This document shows positions 53,394-62,232 of a stretch of 62,232 bases of DNA, in pieces. The translations under genes and the position numbers were made by a program. The notes beneath the pieces were generated by a model. That model was not told where the DNA came from. It searched no databases and saw only the letters and a program-made list of their open reading frames with translations. The DNA comes from UBA7359 sp964523895 (GTDB lineage Bacteria > Pseudomonadota > Gammaproteobacteria > Eutrophobiales > Eutrophobiaceae), in contig CAZGBJ010000014.1 of the NCBI GenBank assembly GCA_964523895.1, positions 1 through 62,232 on the forward strand, in the 5' to 3' direction. Positions within the stretch are counted from its first letter, which is position 1. Every line of letters begins with the position of its first letter.

Positions 53394-54512
53394 GTGATCA
53401 TTCAACGCTATATCTACACGGAGTTATTGCAAAAGCTGGTCTGGATTCTGAGCTTGTTGATCCTGGTTTTTGCCAGTAATAAATTTGTCGGTTTTCTGGC
53501 TGATGCCGCAGAAGGCAGCTTACCCGCAGATATGGTTTTCCTGATGTTGGGTTATAAGATGTTGGCGACCTTGCCAAAAATTTTACCAGTTTCAATTCTT
53601 ATCGCCATGTTGCTTGCTTTCTCTCGCATGTCCAGTGATAGAGAACTGGTCATATTGGCAGCATCAGGAATAAGTAAGGTTTTTCAAATAAAAGTAGTGA
53701 CTCGTTTTGCACTTGTCTTTTGTCTATTTGCCTCTGTTATCACGTTATATCTTTCTCCCTGGGCGGAACAAAGTATTCATGTGCTCAAAGAAAGAGCTAA
53801 GCAAGAATCTGATATATCAGGTATTAAGCCAGGGCAATTTAAAGAATTCAGTCAAGGTGATCGTGTTGTTTATGTGCAAAATCCTTCGCCTGAAAAAGCG
53901 TCGATGGAAGAAGTTTTCCTGCAGGTAAGAGAAGAAGGGAAACTTGGCGTACTGACTTCTGATAGTGCCCGTTTTAAAATTGATAAGCAGTCTGGAAATA
54001 AATATGTCGTTTTTAATGAAGGCCGAAGATATGTTGGTGAGCCTGGTCTACTGGATTATCAGATCACCGAATATGAAAAATATGCCATTCTCACAGAGAG
54101 TGCTAAAGCAAGTGCTACAGGTGGGAAAATGTCATCATTACCAACCTATGAAATAATGGCTTCGGAAAATAAGAGCCATCAAGCTGAATTCCAATGGCGC
54201 ATTTCGCTGATCCTGTCCTGTTTATTATTATCAATACTCGCGATATTACTTATGCTATCTCATACTAGTGAACGTCGATATACACCTTTTGTTATCGGGA
54301 TTTCAATTTATCTTATATACAGTAACTTACTCGGTATTGCACAAACACTTTTAAAACGAGACGTTATTCCAGCTATCGTTGGTTTATGGTGGGTGCACTT
54401 ATTATTAATTGTTGTATTGCTAACGCTCTATTATTTGCCGCAAATTCGTTACATGATCAATGAGGATGATGAACATCAACTTATTCCTGCTGAAGATTCA
54501 GAGGAACAATAG
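53394..54512 (+). CDS. lptF: LPS export permease LptF
   Basis: 372 residues from a GTG. Membrane segments at about 10-30, 55-75, 98-120, then a periplasmic beta-jellyroll (about 135-265) and three more at about 270-355. MIIQRYIYTELLQKLVW and FMRMSSDREL-like (RMSSDRELVILAASG) start patterns are LptF features. With LptG and LptB it pulls LPS from the inner membrane. lptG follows seven bases later. Confidence 0.95.
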   Translation: MIIQRYIYTELLQKLVWILSLLILVFASNKFVGFLADAAEGSLPADMVFLMLGYKMLATLPKILPVSILIAMLLAFSRMSSDRELVILAASGISKVFQIKVVTRFALVFCLFASVITLYLSPWAEQSIHVLKERAKQESDISGIKPGQFKEFSQGDRVVYVQNPSPEKASMEEVFLQVREEGKLGVLTSDSARFKIDKQSGNKYVVFNEGRRYVGEPGLLDYQITEYEKYAILTESAKASATGGKMSSLPTYEIMASENKSHQAEFQWRISLILSCLLLSILAILLMLSHTSERRYTPFVIGISIYLIYSNLLGIAQTLLKRDVIPAIVGLWWVHLLLIVVLLTLYYLPQIRYMINEDDEHQLIPAEDSEEQ

Positions 54513-54519
54513 CTAATAT

Positions 54520-55581
54520 ATGATACTCGATCGTTACATAGGCAAAAGTATATTGGTGATAAGCTTACTGGCATTGTTTTCATTGGTCGCTATCTTTTCT
54601 TTTTTTTCTTTGGTCGATCAACTTGATGATACTGGCCGGGGAAATTATGGCGTAATTGAAGCAATACAATATGTCTTGTTAACGATTCCGCGGTTGAGTT
54701 ACGAGCTTTTCCCAATAGCATCAGTTATAGGCAGTATGGCGGCGTTGGGAATGTTGGCAAATACCAGTGAGCTGGCCGTCATCAGAACATCAGGAGTTTC
54801 TCAAACGCGGTTGGCATACTCATTAATGAAGGTCGGCTTAATCTTTGTTGTCATTAGCCTTTTAATCGGGGAAGTCATTGCACCAGTCAGCGAACAGGCA
54901 GCACAGCAAAAACGTTCGGTTGCGATGACAAAACAAATTGCACTAAAAACCAAAAATGGATTCTGGTCTCGTGATGGTGATAACTATATTAATATAAGAA
55001 AAATATTACCGGGTGATAGAGTTGAGGAAATCTATATCTATGAGTTTGATGAAGATCATCAACTAAGATCCAGCATCCGCGCAAAAAATGCAGAATATGA
55101 TCAAGACAGATGGATACTGCATGATATTTTGAAAACTGAAATTTCAGAACAGCAAGTAACGACTGAACATTTTGAAACTGCAGAGTGGGAAGCATTATTA
55201 AATCCGGAAGTAATCGATATGATTATAATTAAACCACGTTACTTATCGATGGTCGGTTTAATAAGTTACATCAAATACCTTAAAGCTAATAATCAAAGCA
55301 GTAAGCTTTACGTTCAGGCATTTTGGTCAAAGATCGTAAACCCTTTTGCAATCATTGCGATGATATTATTGGCAATCTGTATAGTTAAATGCGAGGCACG
55401 TCCTGTTGGTTTGGGACAACGTGTTTTTATTGGTGCATTACTCGGGGTTTCTTTTCATCTAATCAATCAAGTAACAGGTCATCTTGGTATCGTTTATGGT
55501 ATTCCGGCCTTTGTCAGTATGACTTTGCCAACTGTACTAATTTTTTCTTATATTTTTTATACGCTCAATGAAAGATATTAA
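54520..55581 (+). CDS. lptG: LPS export permease LptG
   Basis: 353 residues. Six membrane segments flank a periplasmic jellyroll, as in LptF. ILDRYIGKSILVISLLAL, LIGSMAALGMLANTSELAVIRTSGVS-type lines, and RPVGLGQRVFIGALLG are diagnostic. Partner of LptF. Converges on msrQ. Confidence 0.95.
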   Translation: MILDRYIGKSILVISLLALFSLVAIFSFFSLVDQLDDTGRGNYGVIEAIQYVLLTIPRLSYELFPIASVIGSMAALGMLANTSELAVIRTSGVSQTRLAYSLMKVGLIFVVISLLIGEVIAPVSEQAAQQKRSVAMTKQIALKTKNGFWSRDGDNYINIRKILPGDRVEEIYIYEFDEDHQLRSSIRAKNAEYDQDRWILHDILKTEISEQQVTTEHFETAEWEALLNPEVIDMIIIKPRYLSMVGLISYIKYLKANNQSSKLYVQAFWSKIVNPFAIIAMILLAICIVKCEARPVGLGQRVFIGALLGVSFHLINQVTGHLGIVYGIPAFVSMTLPTVLIFSYIFYTLNERY

Positions 55582-55725
55582 TAATATTTACTTATGCAGC
55601 TAACGACCCAATGCGCCAGTTTTACATCAATCTCTTATACTACCGCTTCTAAGCGAGCTGGTAACAAGTAGAGTTTTGTTTTGCTAGTGTATCAATGAAT
55701 TACTGAAGATTTAGAGGAGTATTAA

Positions 55726-56469
55726 TTAGTCAGCGTTTCTTGGAATTTTGTACTCGTTTGAGAATTTTGAACGCTCAGGTACTTCCATTCCCGTATCACT
55801 TGGTCTTTTAAATAAAACGCCGTATTTTGCCGTTAAGCGATAACCTAGCAATATTGTCAGAATGAGCGTCACCCAAACAGGATCGTAGACCCCCACTTTT
55901 GTCAGCCACCAGTAATGTATTACCGCACCAACAGCAATGACATAGATAAGACGATGCAGGCGACGCCAGTTTTTACTCAGCAGGCGAATCATGTAATTGA
56001 GAGAGGTCACGGCTAAGGGAATTAATAACAAAAAACATAAAAAACCAAGCGCAATAAACGGTCGTTCTGCGACGTCTTCCATTATGCCTTCAAGATCAAA
56101 GGCCTGATCCAGTACCAAGTAGATTAAAAAGTGTAATGTTGCATAAAAGAAGGCATACAGACCCAGCATTCTTCGCAACTTGATGATCCAGTTCCAGTCT
56201 GAAAGACGTTTACCGTAACTAGCGTGCAAACGGGAACTGTAATAGGTCATAAGTCTTCTCAATGGCGTGATCGACAAGGTGATAAGCAGGAAATAGAGTG
56301 CCCAGTTACCGGTAAAATGTGTCAAACGATTGAGTTTATTCACTCCCAAAGTGTCGGTATAAAATTCATAGATAAGAATAACGAGTGGAATGAGACAAGT
56401 GATAAACAGGATACACTTAACCCAGAACAAATTTTGTTTGGCAAATTGTGCGATATTGCTAGGCATCAT
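55726..56469 (-). CDS. msrQ: Heme-binding membrane subunit MsrQ
   Basis: 247 residues, slightly longer than E. coli MsrQ (211). Five to six membrane segments; LTHFTGNWALYFLLITLSITPLRRL and MLGLYAFFYATLHFLIYLVLDQ carry heme-ligand histidines, and NWRRLHRLIYVIAVGAVIHYWW another. Passes electrons from the respiratory chain to periplasmic MsrP. The gap to msrP contains a repeat. Confidence 0.94.
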   Translation of the reverse strand: MMPSNIAQFAKQNLFWVKCILFITCLIPLVILIYEFYTDTLGVNKLNRLTHFTGNWALYFLLITLSITPLRRLMTYYSSRLHASYGKRLSDWNWIIKLRRMLGLYAFFYATLHFLIYLVLDQAFDLEGIMEDVAERPFIALGFLCFLLLIPLAVTSLNYMIRLLSKNWRRLHRLIYVIAVGAVIHYWWLTKVGVYDPVWVTLILTILLGYRLTAKYGVLFKRPSDTGMEVPERSKFSNEYKIPRNAD

Positions 56470-56548
56470 TTATTTAATAGAAAAACAGCTTGCAAATAGA
56501 CATTGGCGGAATCTTAAGAAAAAATACACGCCACTTATTCTGGACTAG

Positions 56549-56652
56549 CCACAGAGAATAAATATATTAAACACTGTAACTACATCAGCGTATTCCATAT
56601 CATTTTTGCCTATTCAGTTTCTTTTCTCTGTGTCCTCGGTGACCTCTGTGGC
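56549..56652. repeat. Short repeat E with GCCACAGAG ends between msrP and msrQ
   Basis: GCCACAGAG (56549-56557) and CTCTGTGGC (56644-56652) are perfect inverted ends. The right part, TCTCTGTGTCCTCGGTGACC, is a degenerate CTCTGTG-type repeat that I associate with intergenic elements in many bacteria. No open frame. It sits inside the 201-bp msrP-msrQ gap. Confidence 0.6.
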
Positions 56653-56670
56653 TTTTTCATCAATTTAAAT

Positions 56671-57600
56671 TTAAAAATATGTTTTTAAGTCCATTCCTTC
56701 ATATAAATGTGCGACCTGCTCTGCATAACCATTAAACATCAATGTTTTGCGTTTTCTGAATTCACCAATTCGGTTTTCTCTATGCTGGCTCCAGCGTGGG
56801 TGAGGAACGTCAGGGTTCACATTGGCATAGAAACCATATTCACCTTTACTGGCCAAGCTCCAGGTCGACTCGGGTGGTTTTTCGACCATCCTGATGGTCG
56901 TTACTGCCTTGATACTCTTATAACCATATTTCCATGGCACAATCAGGCGCAATGGCGCGCCGTTTTGATTGGGTAACACCTTGCCATATAAACCGGTGGC
57001 AATCAGGGTTAAGGGATGCATGGCTTCATCCATGCGCAACACCTCACGATAAGGCCATTGCAAGCTGTCCCGCCGTTGACCAATCATTTCACTGGGTCGA
57101 TGAACACTGATGAATTCCACGTATTTTGCCCGGGAAGTGGGTTGAACCCGTTTTAATAATTGGCATAAGGAAAACCCATTCCAGGGAATCACCATTGACC
57201 AACCTTCAACACAACGCATGCGATAGATCCGCTCTTCTATAGAAAAAAGAGTTACCAATTCTTCAATATCAAATGTCTTTGCCTGTTCCACTTCACCCTC
57301 AATCGTTAATGTCCAGGGGCGAGGATTAAACTCTTTCGCTAATTGATAAACGGCTTCTTTATTCGTTGAAAATTCATAGTAGTTATTGTAGGTAGTGATT
57401 TCTTTATAGGAATTTAACTTTTCATCACTGCCTATTTGCTCTTTCAAAACGCCAGATACATTGTCGCAGGCAAAACTATTCGTCAATACAAATGATGGCA
57501 CGGTATATAGGCCGGCTAACGTTAAACCGCTACGCTTGATAAAACTGCGGCGGTTTAAGTAATCCTGCTCACTGGTGATTTCTGAAGGTTGACTGTCCAT
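56671..57600 (-). CDS. msrP: Periplasmic methionine-sulfoxide reductase catalytic subunit MsrP
   Basis: 309 residues. A twin-arginine motif RRSFIKR (R17-R18) directs Tat export with a folded molybdopterin cofactor. The molybdenum-ligating cysteine is C130 in YRMRCVEGWSM. GAPLRLIVPWKYGYKSIK and EYGFYANVNP-x(2)-PHPRWSQ match MsrP closely; the related sulfite oxidases differ there. It repairs oxidised methionines in periplasmic proteins. It follows a di-heme cytochrome c by 31 bases. Confidence 0.95.
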   Translation of the reverse strand: MDSQPSEITSEQDYLNRRSFIKRSGLTLAGLYTVPSFVLTNSFACDNVSGVLKEQIGSDEKLNSYKEITTYNNYYEFSTNKEAVYQLAKEFNPRPWTLTIEGEVEQAKTFDIEELVTLFSIEERIYRMRCVEGWSMVIPWNGFSLCQLLKRVQPTSRAKYVEFISVHRPSEMIGQRRDSLQWPYREVLRMDEAMHPLTLIATGLYGKVLPNQNGAPLRLIVPWKYGYKSIKAVTTIRMVEKPPESTWSLASKGEYGFYANVNPDVPHPRWSQHRENRIGEFRKRKTLMFNGYAEQVAHLYEGMDLKTYF

Positions 57601-57631
57601 AAACCCGCTGTTTTTGATAAAACTCTACCTA

Positions 57632-58357
57632 TTAGTAAGCTCGAAGTGTTTTTATATAATAAATCGTTGAATCGATCTCTTCTTCAGAGAGTTCATCTTT
57701 CCATGGTGGCATTTGATAAGAACGTCCGACTGCTTTGCCGCCTTGCATGATGATCTGTTTCAGAAACTCATCCGGCAATCCACTTAGAGTGAGATTAAAA
57801 GGCGGTGGATCCTTAATAATTTTACTCATCTTGCCATCACCTTTGCCCCATTCTCCATGGCAAAGTACACAGCGACTCTTATACACTCGTCTACCCTTTT
57901 CAAGCATCGAAGGTGGCACCTCATCATTTTGAGCAACAGCTGCGGTGGTGATTAGCTGAGCTGTACCCTTTTGTTCACGCATTTGCTTGATTAACATTGA
58001 AACCGATTCAACCTCTGTCCAACTCAATTCTTTCCCCCAGGGTGGTGAATAAGAATTTTTGCTTCCTCTCGTTCCACCCCAGACGACGGCCTCTCTAATT
58101 GCGTTAATATCGGTTCCGGTATCGCCCTGCATAAGATTGGTACTGGGATAGTCTTTTATCGTCAGCGGAATAAAACCCTGACCCATGCCATTTTTTCCAT
58201 GACACAAAACACAACGCTTGTTATAAATTTGAATCCCAGTTTCGATGTTAGGACTAGGGTCATCAGAAATACTGACAACATCCCCCTCTGCAGAAAACGA
58301 AGGATTACATACAATAAATCCTGTTAGACCAACCATGGTCAATAAGATATTTTTCAT
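57632..58357 (-). CDS. Exported di-heme cytochrome c
   Basis: 241 residues with a signal peptide (1-22). Two cytochrome c domains: heme motifs CVLCH at 49-53 and 163-167. After the second, SYQMPPWKDELS carries the axial methionine; the matching place in the first domain reads SYSPPWGKELS and lacks it. It is 9 bases after the cupredoxin and 31 bases before msrP. It probably carries electrons in the periplasm; a link to peroxidase or MsrP is inferred from operon position. Confidence 0.9.
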   Translation of the reverse strand: MKNILLTMVGLTGFIVCNPSFSAEGDVVSISDDPSPNIETGIQIYNKRCVLCHGKNGMGQGFIPLTIKDYPSTNLMQGDTGTDINAIREAVVWGGTRGSKNSYSPPWGKELSWTEVESVSMLIKQMREQKGTAQLITTAAVAQNDEVPPSMLEKGRRVYKSRCVLCHGEWGKGDGKMSKIIKDPPPFNLTLSGLPDEFLKQIIMQGGKAVGRSYQMPPWKDELSEEEIDSTIYYIKTLRAY

Positions 58358-58366
58358 GATCTGGAT

Positions 58367-58690
58367 TTACTCTACTTTAATCGTCATCAGCATATCAGGA
58401 TGAATGGCGCACTCCACTTCTACGACACCGGCCTCATCAAATGTATATCCTTTATGTTCGCCCTTGGGATAAGATCCCAAATCAAAGGTGGCTGAATCCG
58501 ACAGACTGAATATGTTATGAAAAAACGGATCAAGGTTTTTAAAATTAACCGTATCACCCACCTTGATAGTTAATTCACTAGCAGTAAAGGCCTTGTCTTT
58601 TTGCCCTACTTCATGCTCATCTGCCAAAGCTGTTTGAGCGCAAAGAGAATAAATTAATGTCGTTCCTATTATTGTTAAAATTTTATTCAT
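58367..58690 (-). CDS. Exported plastocyanin-like cupredoxin
   Basis: 107 residues, signal peptide cleaved around ALADE (after residue 23). The type 1 copper ligands are His58 (FFHNIF), Cys94 and His97 (CAIH), with Met100 or Met102 as axial ligand. VGDTVNFKNLDPFFHNIF is the usual cupredoxin strand. A small periplasmic electron carrier or copper protein, in the peroxidase-cytochrome-msrP operon. Confidence 0.9.
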   Translation of the reverse strand: MNKILTIIGTTLIYSLCAQTALADEHEVGQKDKAFTASELTIKVGDTVNFKNLDPFFHNIFSLSDSATFDLGSYPKGEHKGYTFDEAGVVEVECAIHPDMLMTIKVE

Positions 58691-58754
58691 TATATTTCTC
58701 CTAAATCAATCTTCGTCAGCAGGAAATGTATATACATCTCCTGCTAACTTTTCC

Positions 58755-59822
58755 TTATTGAACTGAACCCACAGGTACTTGTGGTAATACAAATGGCTCA
58801 TGCTCCGAGGTTAACGCCTCTAAAAATGCCACCAGGTCTTGTTTATCCTGCTTCGTCAGTTGCAACTCTTTTATATCGCGTGACAGGTTGGTTTTAACCA
58901 CACCGCCTTTGGCATAGTGTTCAACGACGTCCATCAGTGTGGCCGCTGATCCATCATGAAAATAGGGTGCGCTCAAACTAATATCACGTAGCGTCGGTGT
59001 TTTGAATGCGCCTTTCAGCACCTTGATCGGCTTTTCTGCAAAACGTCCCATGTCCGGATTTTCATTTCCGTAAGAGGCCAGGCCTATGTTATGAAAACCG
59101 TTATCGACAAAATTGGGTTCCGAATGGCAGGCAGCACAATTACCCTTGTCCTTATCCAGAAAGATCTTGAGACCATTTACTTGTTGTGTGGTCATAGCTT
59201 TGGCATCACCCTTTACCCATTGATCAAACGGAGAATTGTTACTAACAATAGTGCGTTCGAAAGAGGCAATTGCTTTCTTAATGGTATCGGCATCGATTGC
59301 TTCACCTGGAAAGGCCTTGGCAAAGGCGGCCTGATATCCTGCGTTACTATTTAGCCAGGCAAATAACGCGGGAAGATCCATATTCATTTCTACGTTGGCT
59401 TCCATCGGGCCCATGGCCTGATCTTCCAGAGACTTTTTACGACCATCCCACATTTGTAGCGAATTAAACGCCGTATTGATCACGGTAGGACTGGCACGAC
59501 CCAAGACCTTACTCTTGGTTCCCCTGGCAGTAGGTAAGCCATCTGACCAACCGTATAAGGGACTATGACAAGTAGCACAAGACATATTGCCATCACCGCT
59601 AAGGCGAGTGTCAAAAAACAGCATCTTGCCCAAGGCAACTTTTTCAGCTGTCAGTTTATTGTCAGCAGGTTGTGGCGTAGCGGGCAATATCCATGCTTGT
59701 AAACTTGGATGACCGGGCTTGATATCATCATCACTAAAACCGGTCAGTATCAGGGAAACAGGGACAACGAGTAATAAGCAAGCCAACCCTTTTATTGTTT
59801 GCTTCAAATTACGTTTAGACAT
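58755..59822 (-). CDS. Di-heme cytochrome c peroxidase (CcpA/MauG superfamily)
   Basis: 355 residues with a hydrophobic signal (about 11-30). Heme motifs CATCH (82-86) and CAACH (229-233). Family landmarks: LGKMLFFDTRLSGDGNMSCATCH, a tryptophan between the hemes in MWDGR (W125), and FKTPTLRDISLSAPYFHDGS. It reduces hydrogen peroxide using small c-type cytochromes or cupredoxins; both are encoded next. AAGGAG precedes the ATG. Confidence 0.93.
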   Translation of the reverse strand: MSKRNLKQTIKGLACLLLVVPVSLILTGFSDDDIKPGHPSLQAWILPATPQPADNKLTAEKVALGKMLFFDTRLSGDGNMSCATCHSPLYGWSDGLPTARGTKSKVLGRASPTVINTAFNSLQMWDGRKKSLEDQAMGPMEANVEMNMDLPALFAWLNSNAGYQAAFAKAFPGEAIDADTIKKAIASFERTIVSNNSPFDQWVKGDAKAMTTQQVNGLKIFLDKDKGNCAACHSEPNFVDNGFHNIGLASYGNENPDMGRFAEKPIKVLKGAFKTPTLRDISLSAPYFHDGSAATLMDVVEHYAKGGVVKTNLSRDIKELQLTKQDKQDLVAFLEALTSEHEPFVLPQVPVGSVQ

Positions 59823-60024
59823 GAGGGGGGATCTCCTTATTAATTAACTTTTTACATACATCCTTTGGGATATCGGGTATCAGGGTCAAAACTTTAGCTG
59901 AATATTCCTTTAGATATTTAACTCGATACCATCTTAAATCTGTAATGCACGATTCATGCCCTTTTTGTGTAAAAAAAGGCAAGCCATTAGGGCATCTATC
60001 CGGATATGGCTTACGCATAAACAT
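59815..60024 (-). CDS. Doubtful 69-codon open frame upstream of the peroxidase gene
   Basis: The frame overlaps the peroxidase start by eight bases, as a coupled gene would. The translation is basic and has cysteines (DRCPN, HESC, VCKK) and a helical middle (RWYRVKYLKEYSAKVL). I see no strong ribosome site or family pattern, so it may be chance. If not a gene, 59823-60255 is a 433-bp stretch containing the peroxidase and chemoreceptor promoters and no other visible feature. Confidence 0.3.
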   Translation of the reverse strand: MFMRKPYPDRCPNGLPFFTQKGHESCITDLRWYRVKYLKEYSAKVLTLIPDIPKDVCKKLINKEIPPHV

Positions 60025-60255
60025 AGCGACTGATGCTTGTTATTACCTCTCGTTTAGTTTATTTCTAACTCGAAAAGCTAAGGTTTTTATGCGTCATTAC
60101 TCGGTGGTGGGGTGGTGAGGATAAATAATTATGATTTTTATTTAAGTCTTTCGAACAATTGCCGTTATAAATCTTTGAGATGCACACAAAAACTTAGTCT
60201 CTGAAAACACCAGAGCCCAAAGATATATAGCTAAGAAAATTTAAAGGAATTAATA

Positions 60256-62193
60256 ATGAATTCACTGACTATTCGAAAAACTGTCATATTCGGATTTAGC
60301 CTGATTTTGGCTTTACTCGTCGTTATCGTAGGCAAGGCATTAATAGATCAATCGGAAATTCGAACAACGGTTAATACCGTTATCACATCCAATCAGCCTG
60401 CGATGGTCAAATCTCTCGAGCTCGCAGCTAAAGTTAATCATACTTCTACCGCACTGGGAATGTACTTACTCAGTAAGGATGAGAGTCATAAAATAGCATT
60501 CATTGATAACTTAACTACAATACAAAATGACCTACAAGAATTTAGCTCTATTAAAGGAATTGCCACTGACGATGTTTCTAGGGGCATCATCAATACCATT
60601 AATGATGATGTAATAAAATTCGCTTCATTCAAGGATAAACTTTTGCAGCTTGCTAACTCCCCGGAAGAGAATTTACCAGCCGTCAGTTATGCCGCCAAGA
60701 AAGTAAATCCGCTCAACAGAAAGATCCTGCAATTAATGACCAAACTAGCTGATGTTGAGCAAGAATATGAATTATCTCGCAATCATGAAGTTATCATTAA
60801 CGATATTAATTCACTACGATTCAGTTGGGAAAACATGATCAGTAATATGCAAGCGTATCTTATCTATCGAGATAAGACATCACTGAAGGAAGTCGGAAAT
60901 TACAAGTCCCTGATTATAAATCTTATAAAACAAATAAAAGCTCAGGAATCAAGCCTGAGCAGTAGTGGAAAAACACAGCTCAGTAGAATTACAAAATATA
61001 TCAACAAAGTAACCGTCCATGTTGACCACGTTATTGAAGTCCACAGCGGTGAAAACTGGCGACTTGATGCACAATTAATCCGGGATAAAATCGAGCCTAT
61101 ACTGGTTTCCATGAAAGTAAAGCTGAATAAACTAATTTTTATTCAACAAGATAAAATTAATTCAAGCAGTGACACACTGCTAAGTCAATTAAAGCAATCA
61201 CACTTTATACTCCTGTTATCAATCGTTGCCGGTATTATTTTTGTTGTCTTTATAAGCAAACTGACTTTATCCAAAATAATGCACATGATTGTAAAATTAA
61301 GAATTGCCCTGCACAAGCTTGCCGATGGCGACTTAAGCTATCGCATGGAGATCATAGGGGATGGTGAATTCGCTATAATTGCGAATGAATTCAATAAATT
61401 TGCCAAAGAAATACAATCTATCATTAACGAAATCACCAGTGTTTCTTCTAATCTCATTGATACATCAGCCCAGATGTCGGCAGCGGCTGAACAAGCTAGT
61501 TCAAGTGCCGGACAACAAAAAGATGATAGTGAGGAATCGGCAAGATCTATTCAGGAAATGTCTATATGTGTACAAGATGTAGCAAAAAACGCAGTAGAAG
61601 CAGCAAATGAGGCTAACATTGCTGAAAATGAGGCCGCTAAAGGCGAGCAAGTTGTCAATCAAACTATTCAGGTCATCAATACGCTTGCAAATGAAGTAAA
61701 TAAAGCGACCAGTGCGATGGATGAACTCAAGGAAGATACTGAAAGTATAGGAACGATACTCGATGTAATTAAAAGCATTGCAGATCAGACAAACTTGTTG
61801 GCATTAAATGCCGCTATTGAAGCAGCCAGAGCAGGAGAACAAGGCAGAGGTTTTGCCGTTGTTGCTGATGAAGTACGAACTCTGGCCAGTCGAACACAAC
61901 AATCAACCCAGGAAATACATACTATGATAGACAAACTCCAGTTGGGTTCGGAAAATGCAGTACAGGTAATGCAGCAAGGTAGTAAACAAGCTGAGGCCAG
62001 TGTCCAACATTCTGCTAATGCAGGAGATGCCTTGCAATCGATCATGAAAGCGGTATCAAATATAAAACAAATGAATGATCAAATTGCAACAGCAGCTGAA
62101 GAACAAAGTGTTGTCAGTGAAAATATTAATATGAATATAACAAATATAAATCAACGCACTGAGAAAAGTGTAGATAGAAGAGACTGTAACTAA
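60256..62193 (+). CDS. Methyl-accepting chemotaxis protein
   Basis: 645 residues. TM1 about 9-28, a long helical periplasmic ligand domain, TM2 about 316-336, HAMP about 337-390, and the signalling hairpin with its conserved tip about 510-541 (QTNLLALNAAIEAARAGEQG). After NITNINQRTEK the protein stops with SVDRRDCN, shorter than most. The other frame over the last 30 bases reads IEETVTKTV then TAA at 62203, so a small shift could have changed the end. RBS AAGGAA precedes the ATG. No ligand is suggested. Confidence 0.93.
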   Translation: MNSLTIRKTVIFGFSLILALLVVIVGKALIDQSEIRTTVNTVITSNQPAMVKSLELAAKVNHTSTALGMYLLSKDESHKIAFIDNLTTIQNDLQEFSSIKGIATDDVSRGIINTINDDVIKFASFKDKLLQLANSPEENLPAVSYAAKKVNPLNRKILQLMTKLADVEQEYELSRNHEVIINDINSLRFSWENMISNMQAYLIYRDKTSLKEVGNYKSLIINLIKQIKAQESSLSSSGKTQLSRITKYINKVTVHVDHVIEVHSGENWRLDAQLIRDKIEPILVSMKVKLNKLIFIQQDKINSSSDTLLSQLKQSHFILLLSIVAGIIFVVFISKLTLSKIMHMIVKLRIALHKLADGDLSYRMEIIGDGEFAIIANEFNKFAKEIQSIINEITSVSSNLIDTSAQMSAAAEQASSSAGQQKDDSEESARSIQEMSICVQDVAKNAVEAANEANIAENEAAKGEQVVNQTIQVINTLANEVNKATSAMDELKEDTESIGTILDVIKSIADQTNLLALNAAIEAARAGEQGRGFAVVADEVRTLASRTQQSTQEIHTMIDKLQLGSENAVQVMQQGSKQAEASVQHSANAGDALQSIMKAVSNIKQMNDQIATAAEEQSVVSENINMNITNINQRTEKSVDRRDCN

Positions 62194-62232
62194 AACTGTG
62201 TAACTGTTTATTATTACCCTAAACTGGGTAAA

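Noticed and set aside
56549..56652. CRISPR-like repeat at the CTCTGTG motifs
   Set aside because: Only two end copies in inverted orientation, with no spacer array.

Overview
The window is an ordinary chromosomal stretch of an AT-rich gammaproteobacterium. The evidence is gene order: hemA-prfA-prmC divergent from lolB-ispE, then tRNA-Gln, prs, rplY, pth and ychF; rpe-gph-trpEGDC; gcvR-bcp divergent from dapA-bamC; ndk-rlmN-pilF-rodZ-hisS-yfgM-bamB-der; and pepA-holC-valS divergent from lptFG. The outer-membrane and LPS machinery (LolB, BamB, BamC, LptF, LptG) shows a diderm cell. Several cytochromes c and a twin-arginine exported molybdoenzyme point to a respiring organism. I cannot name the genus.

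Layout: 1-12.3 kb holds a DUF1499 gene, moeB, prmC, prfA and hemA, then rightward a TPR lipoprotein, lolB, ispE, tRNA-Gln(TTG), prs, rplY, pth, ychF and two small genes; one of these, 53 codons at 12155-12316, is an oxidoreductase-like cysteine-rich peptide. 12.4-18.6 kb is a leftward block of an exported beta-propeller, trpC, trpD, trpG, trpE, gph and rpe. 18.7-23.7 kb carries an exported hydrolase, a DUF4870/SPFH/NfeD membrane cluster, queG and a PerM-type exporter. 23.8-28.1 kb carries a lone SWIB-domain protein, a membrane cytochrome c, a PIN-PhoH ATPase, bcp and gcvR. 28.2-30.2 kb is dapA-bamC. 30.5-39.2 kb is leftward ndk to der plus an Mpo1-like gene. 39.5-46.8 kb is a complete leftward SUF iron-sulfur operon (iscR-type regulator, sufA-like, sufB, C, D, S, U, T and a Rieske ferredoxin). 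47.0-53.2 kb is pepA-holC-(small gene)-valS-cysE-DUF2970. 53.4-55.6 kb is lptF-lptG. 55.7-59.8 kb is a periplasmic redox cluster: MauG/CCP-type di-heme peroxidase, cupredoxin, di-heme cytochrome c, MsrP and MsrQ. 60.3-62.2 kb is a chemoreceptor gene with an unusually short C-terminus.

How it fits together: cysE supplies the cysteine that SufS uses. The SUF operon is headed by an IscR with its cluster ligands intact, and two adjacent 25-bp sequences resembling IscR type 1 operators lie 47-96 bases before its start codon, so SUF appears to have taken over the housekeeping and feedback role that ISC has in E. coli. MoeB belongs to molybdenum-cofactor synthesis, which MsrP requires. PrmC methylates the GGQ glutamine of the neighbouring RF1.

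The least explained layer is between genes: at least five palindromic, MITE-like or REP-like elements. Three of them touch the stop codon of the upstream gene, one splits sufB from sufC, and one has near-perfect 24-bp terminal inverted repeats with a possible TA duplication. I see no CRISPR array, prophage, insertion sequence with transposase, or rRNA. I did not find a clearly new system; the strongest leads are the repeat families, the IscR-SUF wiring, and the redox cluster around MsrPQ.
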